From the NCBI GenBank assembly GCA_003339415.1, contig PDHQ01000071.1, forward strand, positions 1 through 64,000: 64,000 nucleotides of DNA, read 5' to 3'. The stretch comes from Ophiocordyceps camponoti-saundersi (nom. inval.) (lineage: Eukaryota; Ascomycota; Sordariomycetes; Hypocreales; Ophiocordycipitaceae). The first letter of the stretch is position 1. The number at the start of each line of letters is the position of its first letter. Under the pieces are notes generated by a model. It was not told where the DNA came from, ran no database searches, and worked only from the letters and a program-made list of their open reading frames with translations. The position numbers and the translations under genes were made by a program. This document shows positions 32,405-45,300 of this stretch, piece after piece.

Positions 32405-33456
32405 ATGTCGTGCGAGGCAATCGTGAAGAAGATTGATAACTGTGGGCTTGGATATGGCTTGATGGGTATGATGTCGTTGTCCCATCAGCCGGGAGGCAGC
32501 AGCTGAACGAACTAGGATTCACCTGGCGACCCGACCCTCCTCCTGTCGATCAAGCCATAGACGCCCTCAAGGCTGCCGTCGATGCCGGCCTCACTCTTTG
32601 GAACGGAGCCGAGTTCTACGGCACGCCCGAGTATAACACGATGACCCTGTTACACAAATACTTTTCCAAGTATCCCGACGACGCAGACAAGATCATCTTG
32701 ATTATGAAGGGAGGCATGGATATGACGGCACGAAAGGCCGACGGCTCACCAGATGGCGTCCGGCGCTCGCTCGAAAACATCCTCAAGCAGCTCGACGGGA
32801 AGAAAAAGGTCGATCTCTTCAGTTACGCTCGCCGAGACCCAAACACGCCGTTGAAGGTGACCTTTGACGTCATCGAGAAAGAGTATGTTCAGACGGGCAA
32901 GGTTGGGGGCGTCGCTCTCTCAGAATGCAGCGTCGAGACGATTCAGGAAGCTGCCAATACCGGTTACAGGATTGGGGCGGCCGAGGTTGAGCTGAGCATG
33001 TTCTCTCCCGACATTCTCCAGAACGGAGTCGCCGCGGCCTGCGCGGAGCACGGGATTCCCATCACTGCCTACTCGCCTATAGGGAGAGGCATGTTGACGG
33101 GCAAGTTCAAGGACACCCAGTCGGTAGCTCATCTGGGGCACCTGGCTTCATTCCCTCGATTCGAAGCCGAGGCCATGAAGCATAATCTCAAGCTTGTCGA
33201 GCAAGTCGAGACTCTGGCCAAGGACAAGGGTTGCACGGCGGCACAGCTCGCCATCTCCTGGGTCAAACACCAGGGAAACAGACTGGGCCGGCCAGCGATT
33301 GTGCCGATTCCCGGAGCTACGACGGTTGCGAGAGTCAAGGAGAATGCCAAACTCATATCCTTGAGCAAGGAAGAGCTGGATAAGCTGGACAAGATGGTTG
33401 AAGAGTTTGAGGTCAAGGGCGAGCGCTATCCGTCTTCCGTGCCAACGAATACGTAG
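32405..33456 (+). CDS. aldo-keto reductase, pyridoxal reductase-like (AKR8 type)
   Basis: NADPH-dependent reductase. The closest family in my memory is fungal pyridoxal/pyridoxine 4-dehydrogenase, which interconverts pyridoxal and pyridoxine in vitamin B6 salvage. Two exons, 32405-32465 and 32516-33456 (333 aa). The 50-bp intron GTATGA...CTAG, with GCTGAAC branch, joins GYGLMG to FTWRPDPPPVDQA, restoring the AKR entry motif. The catalytic Tyr lies in WNGAEFYGTPEYN and a candidate catalytic Lys in LIMKGG. C-terminal cofactor residues sit in IVPIPGATTVARVKENA, as in other AKRs. Substrate assignment is inferred from overall resemblance only. Confidence 0.85.
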
Positions 33457-35947
33457 CGTCGAAGAGGAAGATTAGGTAGGAGTAAGCGTCCGCCTGGATA
33501 GTGATAACAGGTAAATAAATGCAGAGTCACGAGTCCGGTCCTAACTTCGGGGTGATGTGGAACATGTGATGCCACTTCCGGCCATCGACGGAGTCTGTTC
33601 AGCGCCCGGTCGAAGATGAGGCTGCAGAGTTCCCCTCGCATCTGGAGTTGCTTGTCCACAAGTTCAGCAACACGAGGCCGAAACAGTTTAGACAGCCGGC
33701 AACGAGATGGGTATGGAATCGGACAAAAGGAATACCCTCAGTATGAAGCTAGTCGAATTCCAGAGAAGAAGTAAAAGACCCTTGAAAAAGGAAGCAATGG
33801 TACATAAACGAGACAACAAAAGCCGAGCCCAGATGGCCGCATCGGGAGTAGGGTTTCCCCCTGAAGCCCGCGACAAGGGACGCATTCCCCCAAGCGCAGT
33901 TTGTCCCCTATTGCCCGACAGCTCGCTTTCAGCTCGGCCGGCCTTTCAGCTGGCTGACGTGTATATGCAAGTGGCAATATGCAAAAGCTATGTAGGGCGG
34001 CTCTGTCCGATCAATGCTGCGCTACTATGCGAGCAAACAAGCCGGGCGAAATGTGCTGCGCTAGCACTTGCCAGCCCGAGGGTCGCATCAAGCCGAGCCT
34101 CTGGCAAGCAGGCAGGGGTTAAAGGGCCAACGACAAAGGCTTGGGTGGGATACGTGTAAGACCAGACCTTCTCGGTAAGTGCATGCAGGAAATGCCGCAA
34201 AGGGAGGGCTGCGGAGAAGGAGACGTATAGTAGAAGGGCTTTCTTCAGTAACGACAGGGGGGATCGACACGTGCGGTCAACGGCAAGATAGTTGTCAGTG
34301 AAGGGGGGGTCGCCAGGTGAGAGAAGCCTTGGACGAACAGTCCAGGTCGTACAAAAGAGACACGGCTGGAGTACAAGGCCATGAGAGTAGCGACTCGACG
34401 ACGTGCAGGTGCTGAAGCCGTCAGCAAACTTGAGCTGTACAGCCGAGGCTTTATCCCGCCTTGCGTCCGAGCGTGGGTGTATGTCTCATCAGTCATCACA
34501 TAGACGGAGGCTGTTGGATGTTGTGGTGCATTGCAAGGACGGGGGCGAGGCTGGAGGCCCGGAAGAAGCATCGTGCATGATTGAAATGCATTCTGGCATG
34601 TTCCGAGGAGACCGATTGCGGAAACCGGATCGAGGATCAAGATTGGCAACGCATTCCAACGATGAGGGCTTCTAGTCGAGATGCGGGAGACCTGGGGAGA
34701 CGGCGACACGGACTGGCGATGCAGATGAGACGGCGTGAGGCTCTTGGCGTGTAGCTGATGAAGGGCGGTGAGACTACGTATGTATACCTATGTGTAGGTG
34801 TGTGTATGCGAATGACGATGATGATGGTGACGATGGTTGACGGTTGACGGTGATGGGATGGTGTTGTGGGTGGGGGCGGCTGAAAGCGGCTGACGTCGGA
34901 AAGGAAGAATTCACAGCCCGACCGGCTGATAAGGCAGAAGATGGCTATGTTTAAATGGCTCTGGTGGTTCGCATTGTGCTCGTATATTCCGTACGATCTC
35001 CCGCAACACGTGGACGAATAGAAGGGATGTCTGACCCAATCTGCATCATGAAGACAGGGAAGAGCCATGCTGCTGTAAAACTGGTTGAGAAACAAGAGAG
35101 ACAACGAACGTCTGTGGATATCCGAGTTGTAGGGTGTAAGGGGAGCTGTAGCCTGTAGGTCCTAGGCACTATGTAAGGAGCTTACATACAACAGGGCTCA
35201 CGGAGACAAGGATGATTCACACTGTGTGAGATGGGCACTCAACATGCAATTGATGAATGCCTGTATAACCTCCAGAGGCGAAATGATAAAAATAAAACAA
35301 AGACCGAGCTCGTTGCTCTGCAGTGTCTCCAGCCCAATTCTCTGTTGCTACATACCTACCTAGTTCCGGGGGATAGGGAGAGGCTTCGCTGGGACGCAAC
35401 GGGCACAGCTTAGGCTTTTGAACCTGCGGCATCGTCGGCCACCTACCTCCTAATCTAGGTGCTATATCGTGCAGAGCTAGGTAGGCAAGCACTGTGTCTG
35501 AACCGCTAAGGCGGCGCGTTCGGAACAGTGCCCGTACCCGCTAAAACAAGGCTAGCAAAGCTCCAGGAACCGAAAAGCTTATTATAGCCCTTCCCTCCAG
35601 CAGCTAATCCACCGACCCCCACTACGATCTACCCGCTAGCCCCCCTTCAGGCAGGCAGGTCACCACTGCTGCACCGCACACCACTGTAAGCAGCTAAACT
35701 ACAGCGGTGCTGCGCCGTGACGAGCCCGCATCACAATCCATCTGCAACGCCCTTTTCTCTCCTTGCTTCCGCTGCCTCCGTACGTCCTTGATTCTTCCCC
35801 CAATGGCTCCCTTCGCTGTCTGACTTCGAGTCGTACTCAGCGTCCTGCTCCGCCGTGCCCTTATTTTCGGTTTCTACAGACAGCGACTGTGCTCGTCTTC
35901 ATCGTCGTTTTACTTACCCTCTTCGATACCCCGTTCAGCTCTCCACC
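33457..35947. other. 2.5-kb gene-poor region
   Basis: Frames here are short (the longest about 150 codons), overlap on both strands and show no domain or codon signal I trust. It may contain the long 5' leader and promoter of the 827-aa gene at 35948; the last 300 bp before that start are pyrimidine-rich, as in many fungal promoters. No tRNA or transposon relic seen. Confidence 0.45.
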
Positions 35948-38475
35948 ATGCCTGAGTCTGAGGCGACTCCCGAACGCACCAGCAGCTTCCGCCGCATGCT
36001 GGAGTTGGAGCGATCCTACATGGTCAGTCGGCTTCAACACGTTTCGTCTGGTACTACCTTCCCCAGCTGACGAGGAATCCCCTCTCCAAGATCGAGCGTC
36101 TGCAGTCCAAAAAGTCACGCGAGGGCTCCATCCCCAATGATCTCCCGGCCAGCTCTCCTCTCAGCCAGGCCGAGAACATCATCAGACGGGCCAGCACCGT
36201 CGACGGCGACCTAAAGCCTCCCAAGTCCAGCCTCTCCATCAACACCAAGCTTCCCATCCCGCGGTTGCCGGGCGAATCTCTTGGCTTCGACGACGCCACT
36301 ACCGCTGTCGCTACTCCTGCCGTCGGCACTCCAGTCGCCGCCGCCGCCGAGACCCCCGACGCCTCTCCCAAGGACACGGACGATCGCTCCATCTGCGTCT
36401 CGCCAACCTGGGAGTCTCACGGCCGCCGCAAGAAGGAGAAGAAGTTGATGGAGAAGAAGGAAAGGGAGGACGCCGCCCGGACCAAGAAAAATCGTCTTAG
36501 CAAGCTACCGCCTCCTGCGAGCTCGGCCGAAGCTCTACGTAAGGCCGAGACGGTCCCCGACCCAACAGTCGCCCGAGGTCGAGTCAAGGACCGATCCAAG
36601 AGCGCGGCAGCCGGGCCCGTCGGCAAGGAAGCCACCCAGCGCAAACCCCGAAGCCGCTCGAGCTCCTTTGCGTCCCTCATCCGCTCGCCACTGTCCTTTC
36701 GCCGCGCGTCGGTCGACAAGGCTTCCCCGATCGAGCCGGAGTTTGTCGGAGGCATCAAGCTCGAGCTGGAGAGGCACATGGCCAACGACATGCGCCTTGA
36801 GCAGCAGCAGCATCGGCAGCTCAGGGACGAGACCGTCGTCCACCCGGCCCTCCGCCAACAAGCCAAGGCCAGTGGCGATCGTTGGCCCGCTCCGCTGCAA
36901 TCTCATCCGCCCGTGGGCGCCGCGACGCCGCGGGAAACGGGCAGGGCTTATCCACCCATCACGCGGCAGGAGAGGACATACAGGGGTCGCTCCATGGCAG
37001 TACCCCCGACGCCCATCACGGCGCCCACCACGCCCGACACCGGCAAGCTCGACCAGTGGCGTGCCCGCGTCGGCCTCGCGCCCTCACCCCAGCCGCCCAC
37101 GCCGTCTACCGATCAAGACATGCAGCTGAGGGATGACTACAGCGATGACCGTGACCGACACGGCTTCGACGACGGCTTCGACGACGAGGACGAAGAAGAC
37201 GACAACGACGACATATCCCCCACCCAGTCACGCCATAGGGCACCCTCTTCGAAGCCGAGCCGACGGCCCAAGGCGCCGGTTGGCCTGAGCATCTTTCCTC
37301 CGCCGGCCCGGCGGTCCAGGGACACGGATGGCGACGGCCTTCGACGTAAGAGCTCGGATGCTCAAGGGGGCTATCGAACGGCGCCGTCGACGCCGCCGGA
37401 GCCACCTCGTCGCAGCCCAAAACGGAGTCCGCGGGCGAACCTGGACAACGTGCTGCCCCCACTTCCGTACCAGAACGACCTGATTTCGCCGTCGGAGGTG
37501 AGCCCGGCGACATTGACGCCGCGGACAGCCAAGAGGATGGTGGTCAAGCCGGCGACGCAGATCGTGTCCCGACACGGTGGGGTGCGCCGAAGATCGTCGA
37601 AGCAGAAGCATCGGCAGTCGGACGACTCGGGCTCGGAGGACGAATTCCACTCACCTTCGATACCGAGCACGCCGGCCACGTCGCGGTCCGAGTCGGATAA
37701 GATTCTGGCGGCCAAGGCCAGCAGACATTTGTCGACAGAATCGAGCGCGACGGCGTCGAGCCTCACGGACGGATCGGTGGTGCAGCCGCTGAAACAACAG
37801 GACGGCGGCATACACGAGATCCAGGCGGCGGCGGACAAGGTGCTGGCGTCGTACCGTGAGGCGACTTCGGGCAGCCGAAGGCAACGCAGAGAGTCGGAGC
37901 CGGCCGGACGGAGCTACTTGCCGGTGCCGCCGGAGGAGCAGCAGCAGCAGCAGCAGCAGCAGCCAAAGGCGGTCCGAGTCGGGGGCGGAAAAGTCGGACG
38001 AGCATCGGTGGCGACGACGACACCGGGAAGCCAGCCGCGGCGGACCAAGGTCAGGGACGCGTCGCCAGCAACGTACCTAGAAGAGGCGCGGAGAGTGCCG
38101 CTGAGCGGGGTCCCGGCGCGAGTAGCCAAGCCGCGGCTCGGCCCACCGGCGTCCTTTGCGCTACCGGGGGCGGAAGACGACGACGACGATTCGGAGTCGG
38201 TGGAAGTGACGCGGCCATCGCTGAGCCAGCACGACCGGGAGCCCATCGCCAAGGTGTTTGTCGAGTGCTGCCATTGCAACTTTTACCACGACATGCCGAG
38301 CAACCTGTACGAGGCCATGGCGAACCCGGAGGCGGCGCTAAGCGGCAGGGGGACGATGGAGTACGGCAGTGCTATATCGATGACGGTCAAGTGTCCGTGG
38401 TGCAGGCACGAGATGAGCACCCGATGCTGCGCGGGGCTGGCGGCCATGGTTTTTGTGACGGAGCGGCTGCACTAG
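35948..38475 (+). CDS. unrecognised 827-aa disordered protein with C-terminal Cys cluster
   Basis: Two exons inferred: 35948-36022 and 36067-38475. The 44-bp intron GTCAGT...CCCCAG joins LELERSYM to LTRNPLSKIERLQSKK. Most of the chain is low-complexity: basic/Ser-rich (KKEKKLMEKKEREDA), an Asp/Glu-rich patch near residue 390 and eight or nine consecutive Gln near residue 650. The C-terminal 75 residues are ordered and Cys-rich: VECCHCNFYHDMPSNLYEAM, then VKCPWCRHEMSTRCCAGLAAM and the end ERLH. Two CxxC pairs about 45 residues apart suggest a zinc-binding fold. I have an impression of similar C-termini in uncharacterised mould proteins but no function, and a scaffold or polarity role would be a guess. 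The splice site is plausible but not forced. Confidence 0.7.
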
Positions 38476-40104
38476 GGGGGTCGTCGCCCGACGGGGTCTG
38501 GTCGGCCGGCCGGATGGGGGACGAAGAAGATTTGAGTTGCTGGTCCGGCGGCGAAGGGGGGGAAGGGAGGTTGAGCAAGAAGGGGGCAGCATGAGGGGAA
38601 AGGAACACTCATGGTTTGGTGTTGCTTGATTGTTCTTTTTTGAGTTGCTCGTTTGCAGGTTTTTCTTTCTCTGTTGAGTTGAGATGGTGGTGGCTTTGGC
38701 TTTGGCTTTTGGCTTTTTGGCTTTTGAGTGTCTGTCACATGCTCATGACCCTTTATACAACTCAAACTCATACATACATACTCATATACATATACATGTC
38801 AGATATCAGGAAAGGGAAAGGGGAGGGGTTCAGGAGTTGATATTGTCACTGTTGTTTTGGTCTGTTTCCCATAATTTTCCATCTAGGGGACTGTGATGAT
38901 GAAACTGGGGGGTTGGTTGGGGAAAGGGAGGCAGTTTGGTAGACGAAGCATACATACATACATACTATTCAATGACTCATATCCGTATATGCATGCTATA
39001 GGCATACCTACTTTAACACTCGGACACGGCAAACTACATGGCTCCTATAGGCTATACATACATACACGCACCTAGCAGCATGTGCATGTAAATTACTCTA
39101 CTTGATGAGCATGAAGACACACACTCATATACACGGGCACTTCCCCAAGTTACCTTCCTACCTACCCGCATCAGGCATGCTGATCCCATCACATGACGAG
39201 ATCTGGATTAGATTAGATTCAGGTCCCGCATACATACCTATGTACGCATGGAGATCTATCTATCTATCTACATACGTATGTATGTACGTGTCCAGGAGAG
39301 TTGAGTTTGGTTCCAACCACGAGATGTATGTATATTCCCCTTGGGAGAAGCATCACTTGCTCGATGGATGGAAAGCATCTGTCGGCCTACCAGGATACCA
39401 ACCAACAAACCTACTGCATACCTTAGTACACCTACGCACATCAAAGTCTTGGAGGTTAGAACGAATCTTGATGTGATCTGATGAGAATACCTTTGAGATA
39501 CATAGATGCGCGTGTAGTTATCGTGTGTAGAGTACCTGATTCTTTTCTTCCTTTAAGTATCTTTGTGTGAATATACGAAAAGCATACACACATGATGTCT
39601 ACCTACCTAGGTAGAGTATTCTTCTTCAGGGAGGTATCGTCGTCGACTCACACGTACATATATACATACATACAAGCCGGTCCAAGTAAAAAGACAAGTT
39701 TCATCTTCAACTAGGTACGCTCGCGAATATAAAGTAAGGACATGCATACTGTACATACATCATGAGAAGAGTATGTATATTCTTTCTCATCCGCGTAAAC
39801 CGAGAGTGTAATTGAAAAGAAATTGGTAGTGGGAGTGATCTGGGACGGGTATAAAGAAGCCCTTGATTCCCTCTCTTTCTGACGTCTCTCTTCCTGACTT
39901 TGAAAAGATTCGTTTGAGAATCTTTGCTTGCTGTATTTTTCGCCGCTGTACGGTCTTCTTATCTTGGTGATGACCTCACTTTGATCCCGATTCACGGAGC
40001 TGTATACACACATACATACATACATACAACCAGACAAGCAGAGCCACCCACACACACTCACACTTACACACTTACACGCTCATACATATACAACAACAAG
40101 CATC
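38476..40104. other. 1.6-kb intergenic region with many CATA microsatellites
   Basis: Contains scattered (TACA)n/(CATA)n tracts, for example near 38770, 38950, 39060, 39660 and 40010, and ATCTATCTATCTA near 39255. No coding frame with similarity. Its right end is probably the Pal1 promoter and 5' UTR. Confidence 0.6.
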
Positions 40105-41798
40105 ATGGTCTTTGACACAATGAAAGACGCACACAGCCAGACCGACGACGAAAGGGTCCAGGACCAGGACAGGGTAAGTTCTATTTTTCTCTCTCTCTCT
40201 CTCTCCGTCTTATCGTCCTCTCCTCCCCCATGCCATCTCTACCCATCCCGGCCATCTCGTCTTCTCCTCCACTCCTCTCCTCCACTCCTCTCCTCCACTG
40301 CCGACTTACATACATACACCACCGCTTATAAGCCACGCCCCCGCCCCGTATCATTACGCGTCCAATGATTTCTCCTTTCCCCCCCCCCCTCCTGGCATAC
40401 ATAATGCACACTCTCATAACCCTTAACCCCCCACAACTGACGTGTTCCCTGCTCACAAATACACACATAACACTGCACACATGCATGCACATTTCATGTA
40501 CATATGGATGGATGGATGTATGCAAGCATGTACGGATAAAAGACTGATAACCAGAGCAGAATTCACAAGCAGTCCAAAACTCACCTTTCCACCAAGCAAG
40601 GCGCTGGTATTACGGCCAAGATGCCCCCCAAGACAACTACGTCTACTACCCCTACCACCCGACTAGAACCCACATCGACTCCGCCTCGGCGTCGTTGTCG
40701 TTGTCGTCGTCATCACAAAGACGGGAAAGCCGCCCCGCCCACGTCAATGCGGAACAACAAGACTCCTCCTCCTCCTCCTCTTCTTCTTCCTTTTATACCC
40801 AGTCTTTTCTCGACCCTTCTCCATACCCTCCTGATCTTTCCTCTCGCCCTCGCACTTTCACCGTCCCTCGTCTCCCGTCGCCGGAATCGGATATCGCTGA
40901 GCCGTACGGTTCGGGCTTGAGATATAAGAAGCGCTGTACAAGGACCGGTTCGAAACGGGGATTGTATTGGGAAGAAGAGGAAGAGGAAGAAGAAGAAGAA
41001 GAAGAAGAAGAAGAAATTGAGCCATTTTTATATCATCGCTCTACTCGATTCCCTCTCCGGCATCATAGACGGGAAAGGCACCGCAACACCAACCCCAACA
41101 AGAGAACCATGTCCCTCTCCTCCTCCTCTTCCACCTCCCCCCTCCCACCCCCCCCTCGCACCCCAAGGATGCAGAGAAGCTACTACACAGACTCCATCGA
41201 CGCCCTAGACCACACCAGCCAAACAGGCCACCACTACCACCACGCAGGCCCCTACGAAGCCGCCCTCCCAATCCGCAACCGCCACCCACCCAGCTCCCCC
41301 CTCGCCGCAGTCCACGACTCCAACATGGAAGCCCTTCGCGCCACCCCACGCGAGAACATCCTCGACTCCCTCCGAAGCCACAAGCCCCTCCAGGGCGTAG
41401 CCTCCATCCCGCCCGGCGGAAGGGACGGCCTCGGAAACACCATGCTCTACCAGGAGGGCTCCGACCTCATGCGCGACTCCGACGCCGCCGGCGGTCCTTA
41501 CAAGCGCTGGCCCGGCATCGACTACCACCCGGCTGACCTCAAGGGAAAGGGAGAACCAGCCTATTCAGCCCACCGGTCCAAACATCGCAGCATGCCCGTC
41601 TCCGCAGTCTACGCCTCCGCACCCGTCTCCCCCCCTTCCATCCCCCGCACGACGGAAGAAGACGGCGAGAGGAGGACGCATCGCCATCGTCACCACCGGA
41701 GTCTCTCCCGCCAACGGCTAACCGACGGTTTCGCCCGTCACTTTGGCAGCGTCCGGCGTCACCAGAGCAAGAAGAAGCCGGCGGAGGAGGCTGAATGA
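40105..41798 (+). CDS. Pal1-family cell morphology protein
   Basis: Pal1 homologues localise to growth sites and endocytic patches and support cell shape in fission yeast. Two exons inferred: 40105-40173 and 40560-41798 (435 aa). The intron is long for this locus (386 bp), starting GTAAGT and ending GAGCAG with a CTGAT branch site. It joins RVQDQDR to NSQAVQNSPFHQARRWYYG. The Pal1 domain occupies about residues 215-360: DALDHTSQTGHHYHHAGPYEAALP, LRATPRENILDSL, LQGVASIPPGG, then YKRWPGIDYHPADLKGKGEP. N-terminal Ser runs and a run of about 15 Glu (40975-41015) are present, with a basic His/Arg tail. The first exon is less certain than the second. Confidence 0.85.
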
Positions 41799-42365
41799 TT
41801 TGGTTAATTGACCGGAAAATCATGCCTTACTTTTCTCATGTACATACATCACGATGAACAGCCCTATCTGGCTTTTCTTTCTCCTTTCGAGTCATAAAAA
41901 GCACCACCTGATTCTGAGTTGGGTTTTTGCGAAGGGAGGAAATTTTCCAACGCCAGCGCCTTTCTACTTACACCGTGTCAACTCTTACCCTACACCTCGA
42001 CTTACATACATACAAAGCTCACGCAATCAAATCAAATCACCTTTGGGGTTAAACAGCCTTTTTCTATGTACGGAGACTCTGGAGACTTTTTTCGAGGCAA
42101 GATTGGACTGGATATACGGACATACACGACTGGCTGGGAAGATGGCGGATGGGCAGGTGGATGGGCAGGCAGATGGGAAGGCAGGTGAATAAACTTGTCA
42201 CGCCCTCGCACAATGAATGACACATCGTGACTGTGCTAAACTCAACCTCTCCTCCTCATCTTCAAAACACCCCTACATATATATGTATGTATGTATGTAC
42301 ATATTGTAAGCATACAAACATACCTACATAGGTATGTACGTAGTAGAAAGCCTCCTCCTCCTCCT
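41799..42365. other. intergenic between convergent Pal1 and CFT1
   Basis: Contains CATA/TGTA microsatellites near 42005 and 42285. Both flanking genes end here, so it holds two 3' UTRs and no promoter is expected. Confidence 0.55.
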
Positions 42366-45300
42366 CTACAAGTAAGCGAACCCCCCCCATCCCAACAACG
42401 CCTCCAGATCAGCTCGTAGATCCCCGGCCGCGTCGTATCCCCCCTTGGCCGCAATCTCCGCCCTCTTGCCGGCTCCCAGCTCCGCCCACCGGCTCAACAG
42501 CATCCCGTCCACCACCGACCGGCCCGAAGACGCCGCCGTCTCCACCCCGACCGGCCCGCCTCGCGACGGCTGCCGGTGTGCCCGTCCGTGGAGCCCCCCG
42601 TGAGGCACCAGCGCCGGCAGCAGCTGGTTCGACACCGAGAGCAGCCTTCGGTACGCCGACTCCGGCAACGGCGTCAGCGCCGCCAGCTGGCCCGATCCCG
42701 ACCCTAGCAGTAGCCCGTGCGGCGCCGAGGTCGACGTCGCATGAGCCGAAGCCGGCGACGTCCGCGGCATCAGCATCGTCGACGTCGGTGAGTTGGGCGT
42801 CGCCGAAAACGTCGTCCGGTGCAGTAGGAGATGGCCCTGGAGACTCTTGGGATCTGTAGCATCACCCACGCATCATCGTCAGTGAAAATCATCCTTCTCA
42901 ATCGAATCTCCCCATCTTCAAACTCACGCTCGGGGTTAAACTCCAACAGATGGATATCACCGTCCGAGTCCACTGCCACCAACGACACGTCTTCCCCGTC
43001 CGGCAACAAGTTCGCCGTCAGCAGCGGTAGGGTCCCGCTACTCTTCCCTAGCACCTTGAACGTGTACGGCTCCTCCGTGTAGCCGGCGAACCACAGTCCT
43101 TTGAAGGCGTCCGCCATCAGGCATAGCCCCGTGCCCGGCAGCTCTTGCGCGCTCACCACCTGGCAGTTCATGTCGAGAAAGGCCACCGGGAGTAGCGAGC
43201 CGTCCTCCTTGAGCCCTCGCACCATGCACTTCTGGCCCTGCGCCACCAGCATCAACCCCTGCGACCCAATCTCCGACAGCGCCGTCACCCCGCCTCGCGG
43301 AATCTCCTCCTTGGCCACCAGCTTGAGCCGCCGGTTGGTCTCGGGTCTGCCCGGCTCGGGAATCACGGCCACGATGTCGAATACTTGCACCCGGCCTCGG
43401 GTCGGCAGGTCTTCTCCCTTAGACAGCGCCGTGCCTACCGCCAGGAGCATCCGCCGCTCCTTAGTCTCCTCTGACACTTCAAGGAGCAGCGTCCTCATGC
43501 TCTCGATCGTCTCGCACCCCTCCATCTGCACCGAGTGTATCGCCGTCCATGTCGCCGGGTTGATGAGCTTGAGCTCGTACCGCGGAAGCGTCGGCGGCAG
43601 CGTCGTCGTCGCCTCCTTTGCCCATTCCCTGTGGTAGTCGTCGTCCCGTGGCAGCTCAAACGGCTCCGCAGTCGAGCAGGCCGCCACGTACGTCCCGCTC
43701 GGCTGGTGATACGATATCTTGCTCACGTCGCAGCCGAGCGCCACCTTCTTGACCGAGATGCCCAAATCCGTCAGGTTCGTCGCCTCCGGGAGCTGCGTCA
43801 CCCTCGCGACCCCCTCCGAGTCGGCGTAGATGAAGCCGCGGTCGCAGCCCTCGGTGTGAAAGGGGCTCATGCCGCGAACCCCGAGACCCTGCAACCCGAC
43901 CACCCTCGGCACACTCTTGCTGCTCTTGAGGATGAAGCTCGGCGACGGGCCGGGTAGGAATACGGTGCTGAAGCCGTCGATGTTGGCGCATCGGCGCAGG
44001 GGAACGAACCGCCGCGGCTCCGTCGTTTCCTCCTGCGGGGCCTCATCCGCACCCCTGGCCAGCGCCGCGTTGGCCGTCTTCTTGAAGCGGAGCGTCGCCT
44101 CTAGGCTCGCATCGCCGTCCTCTCCCTGATGTCGAACTGGCTCGTACAGGGTGATGTCGTCGCTCGAGTGCCGCACCTTGTGCACGTCAGCATCCCCGTC
44201 GTCCGGCTCGGAAGCTCAATTCAGATCTTACGATGAGATACGGTGAATGCGAGACGGCATCGCCGAGGTCTGCCACCAAAATCTCGGCGACGCTCTCCCG
44301 AACAGCGCTTCGACGAGCCGTATAGCCGGCAGTGAGGCAAGGAGGTATCGACGCGAGGCCCTCCGCCACAAAGACGGGCTTGGCCAGGTCTGGCAACGCA
44401 TAGATCTGTTCTCGTCAGTACTTGCGCACTTCAGCCCCGCTCGCTGTACACTCACATGTAAGGCGCCCGTCGAGCTGAGCAGAAACATGATGACCTTTTC
44501 TGTTACATCCTCTTCCCCTGACCGGAAGACGTCCAAGCTGTCGTTGTATAAGCATCCAGATGCCCACTTTGTAGACTGCAGCCCTTCAGTCTTTTCCACC
44601 TCGTCGAGCTCGTTGTTCGCATCCATCTTGGCGATCATAACGCTGCCGTCATCGCGAATCAGTAGCAGGTGCTGGTCGGATATGCTGGCACTCGTCACCC
44701 GAGGTTCAGCGCCCGTCTCTTCGTCGAGCATGGGCAGGATCTGCGCGAGACCGAGATCTGACTTCCGATCAGCTGCGCCACGCCAACGATGACCTCTTCA
44801 CAGATACACCTACCTCCGTCGTAGCAACGGACCTCTGACTTGAGAACCTGAATAATCCTCATCTGCTTCCCCATGGTGCCGGCCTCGACTGTGAAGCCGG
44901 CGGCCGGCTCGAACTCGGTCTCCTTCAACGTCTCGAACCCCGCCGCCGTGAGGGCGTACACATCCGACGTCTCGTAGCCGTCCAGATCGACCTTGGATAC
45001 GATCATGAAGCGATCGTACTGGCCCGGTACCTCCAAGTCGCCACCACCTACGGCCGAGGACGTGCTCAGGGATTTAGGCGGCGGCTTCTTCACGGACAGC
45101 GCCCAAAAGCCCCGGGCTTCGGGAAAATCAAAACGGCCGACGACCTTGGGCTGGATCTGTCGATTCAGGATCGCTATCGACCCTGCGTTTCCCCGGCCGA
45201 CGGCACAAGTGAGTTGGAGATCAGCCGTCACGCCTTTGGCCAGGTCCTCGTCGTCTCCACTCAAGTAAAAGGCGGGCACGCCGCAGGTCAAGTCGAGTAT

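Noticed and set aside
33707..34159. 150-codon plus-strand ORF
   Set aside because: No domain, overlapping frames of similar length on the other strand and no credible promoter or splice context.
38770..40040. CATACATA tracts as telomeric or transposon repeats
   Set aside because: Short tetranucleotide microsatellites scattered in intergenic regions, with no telomere motif.
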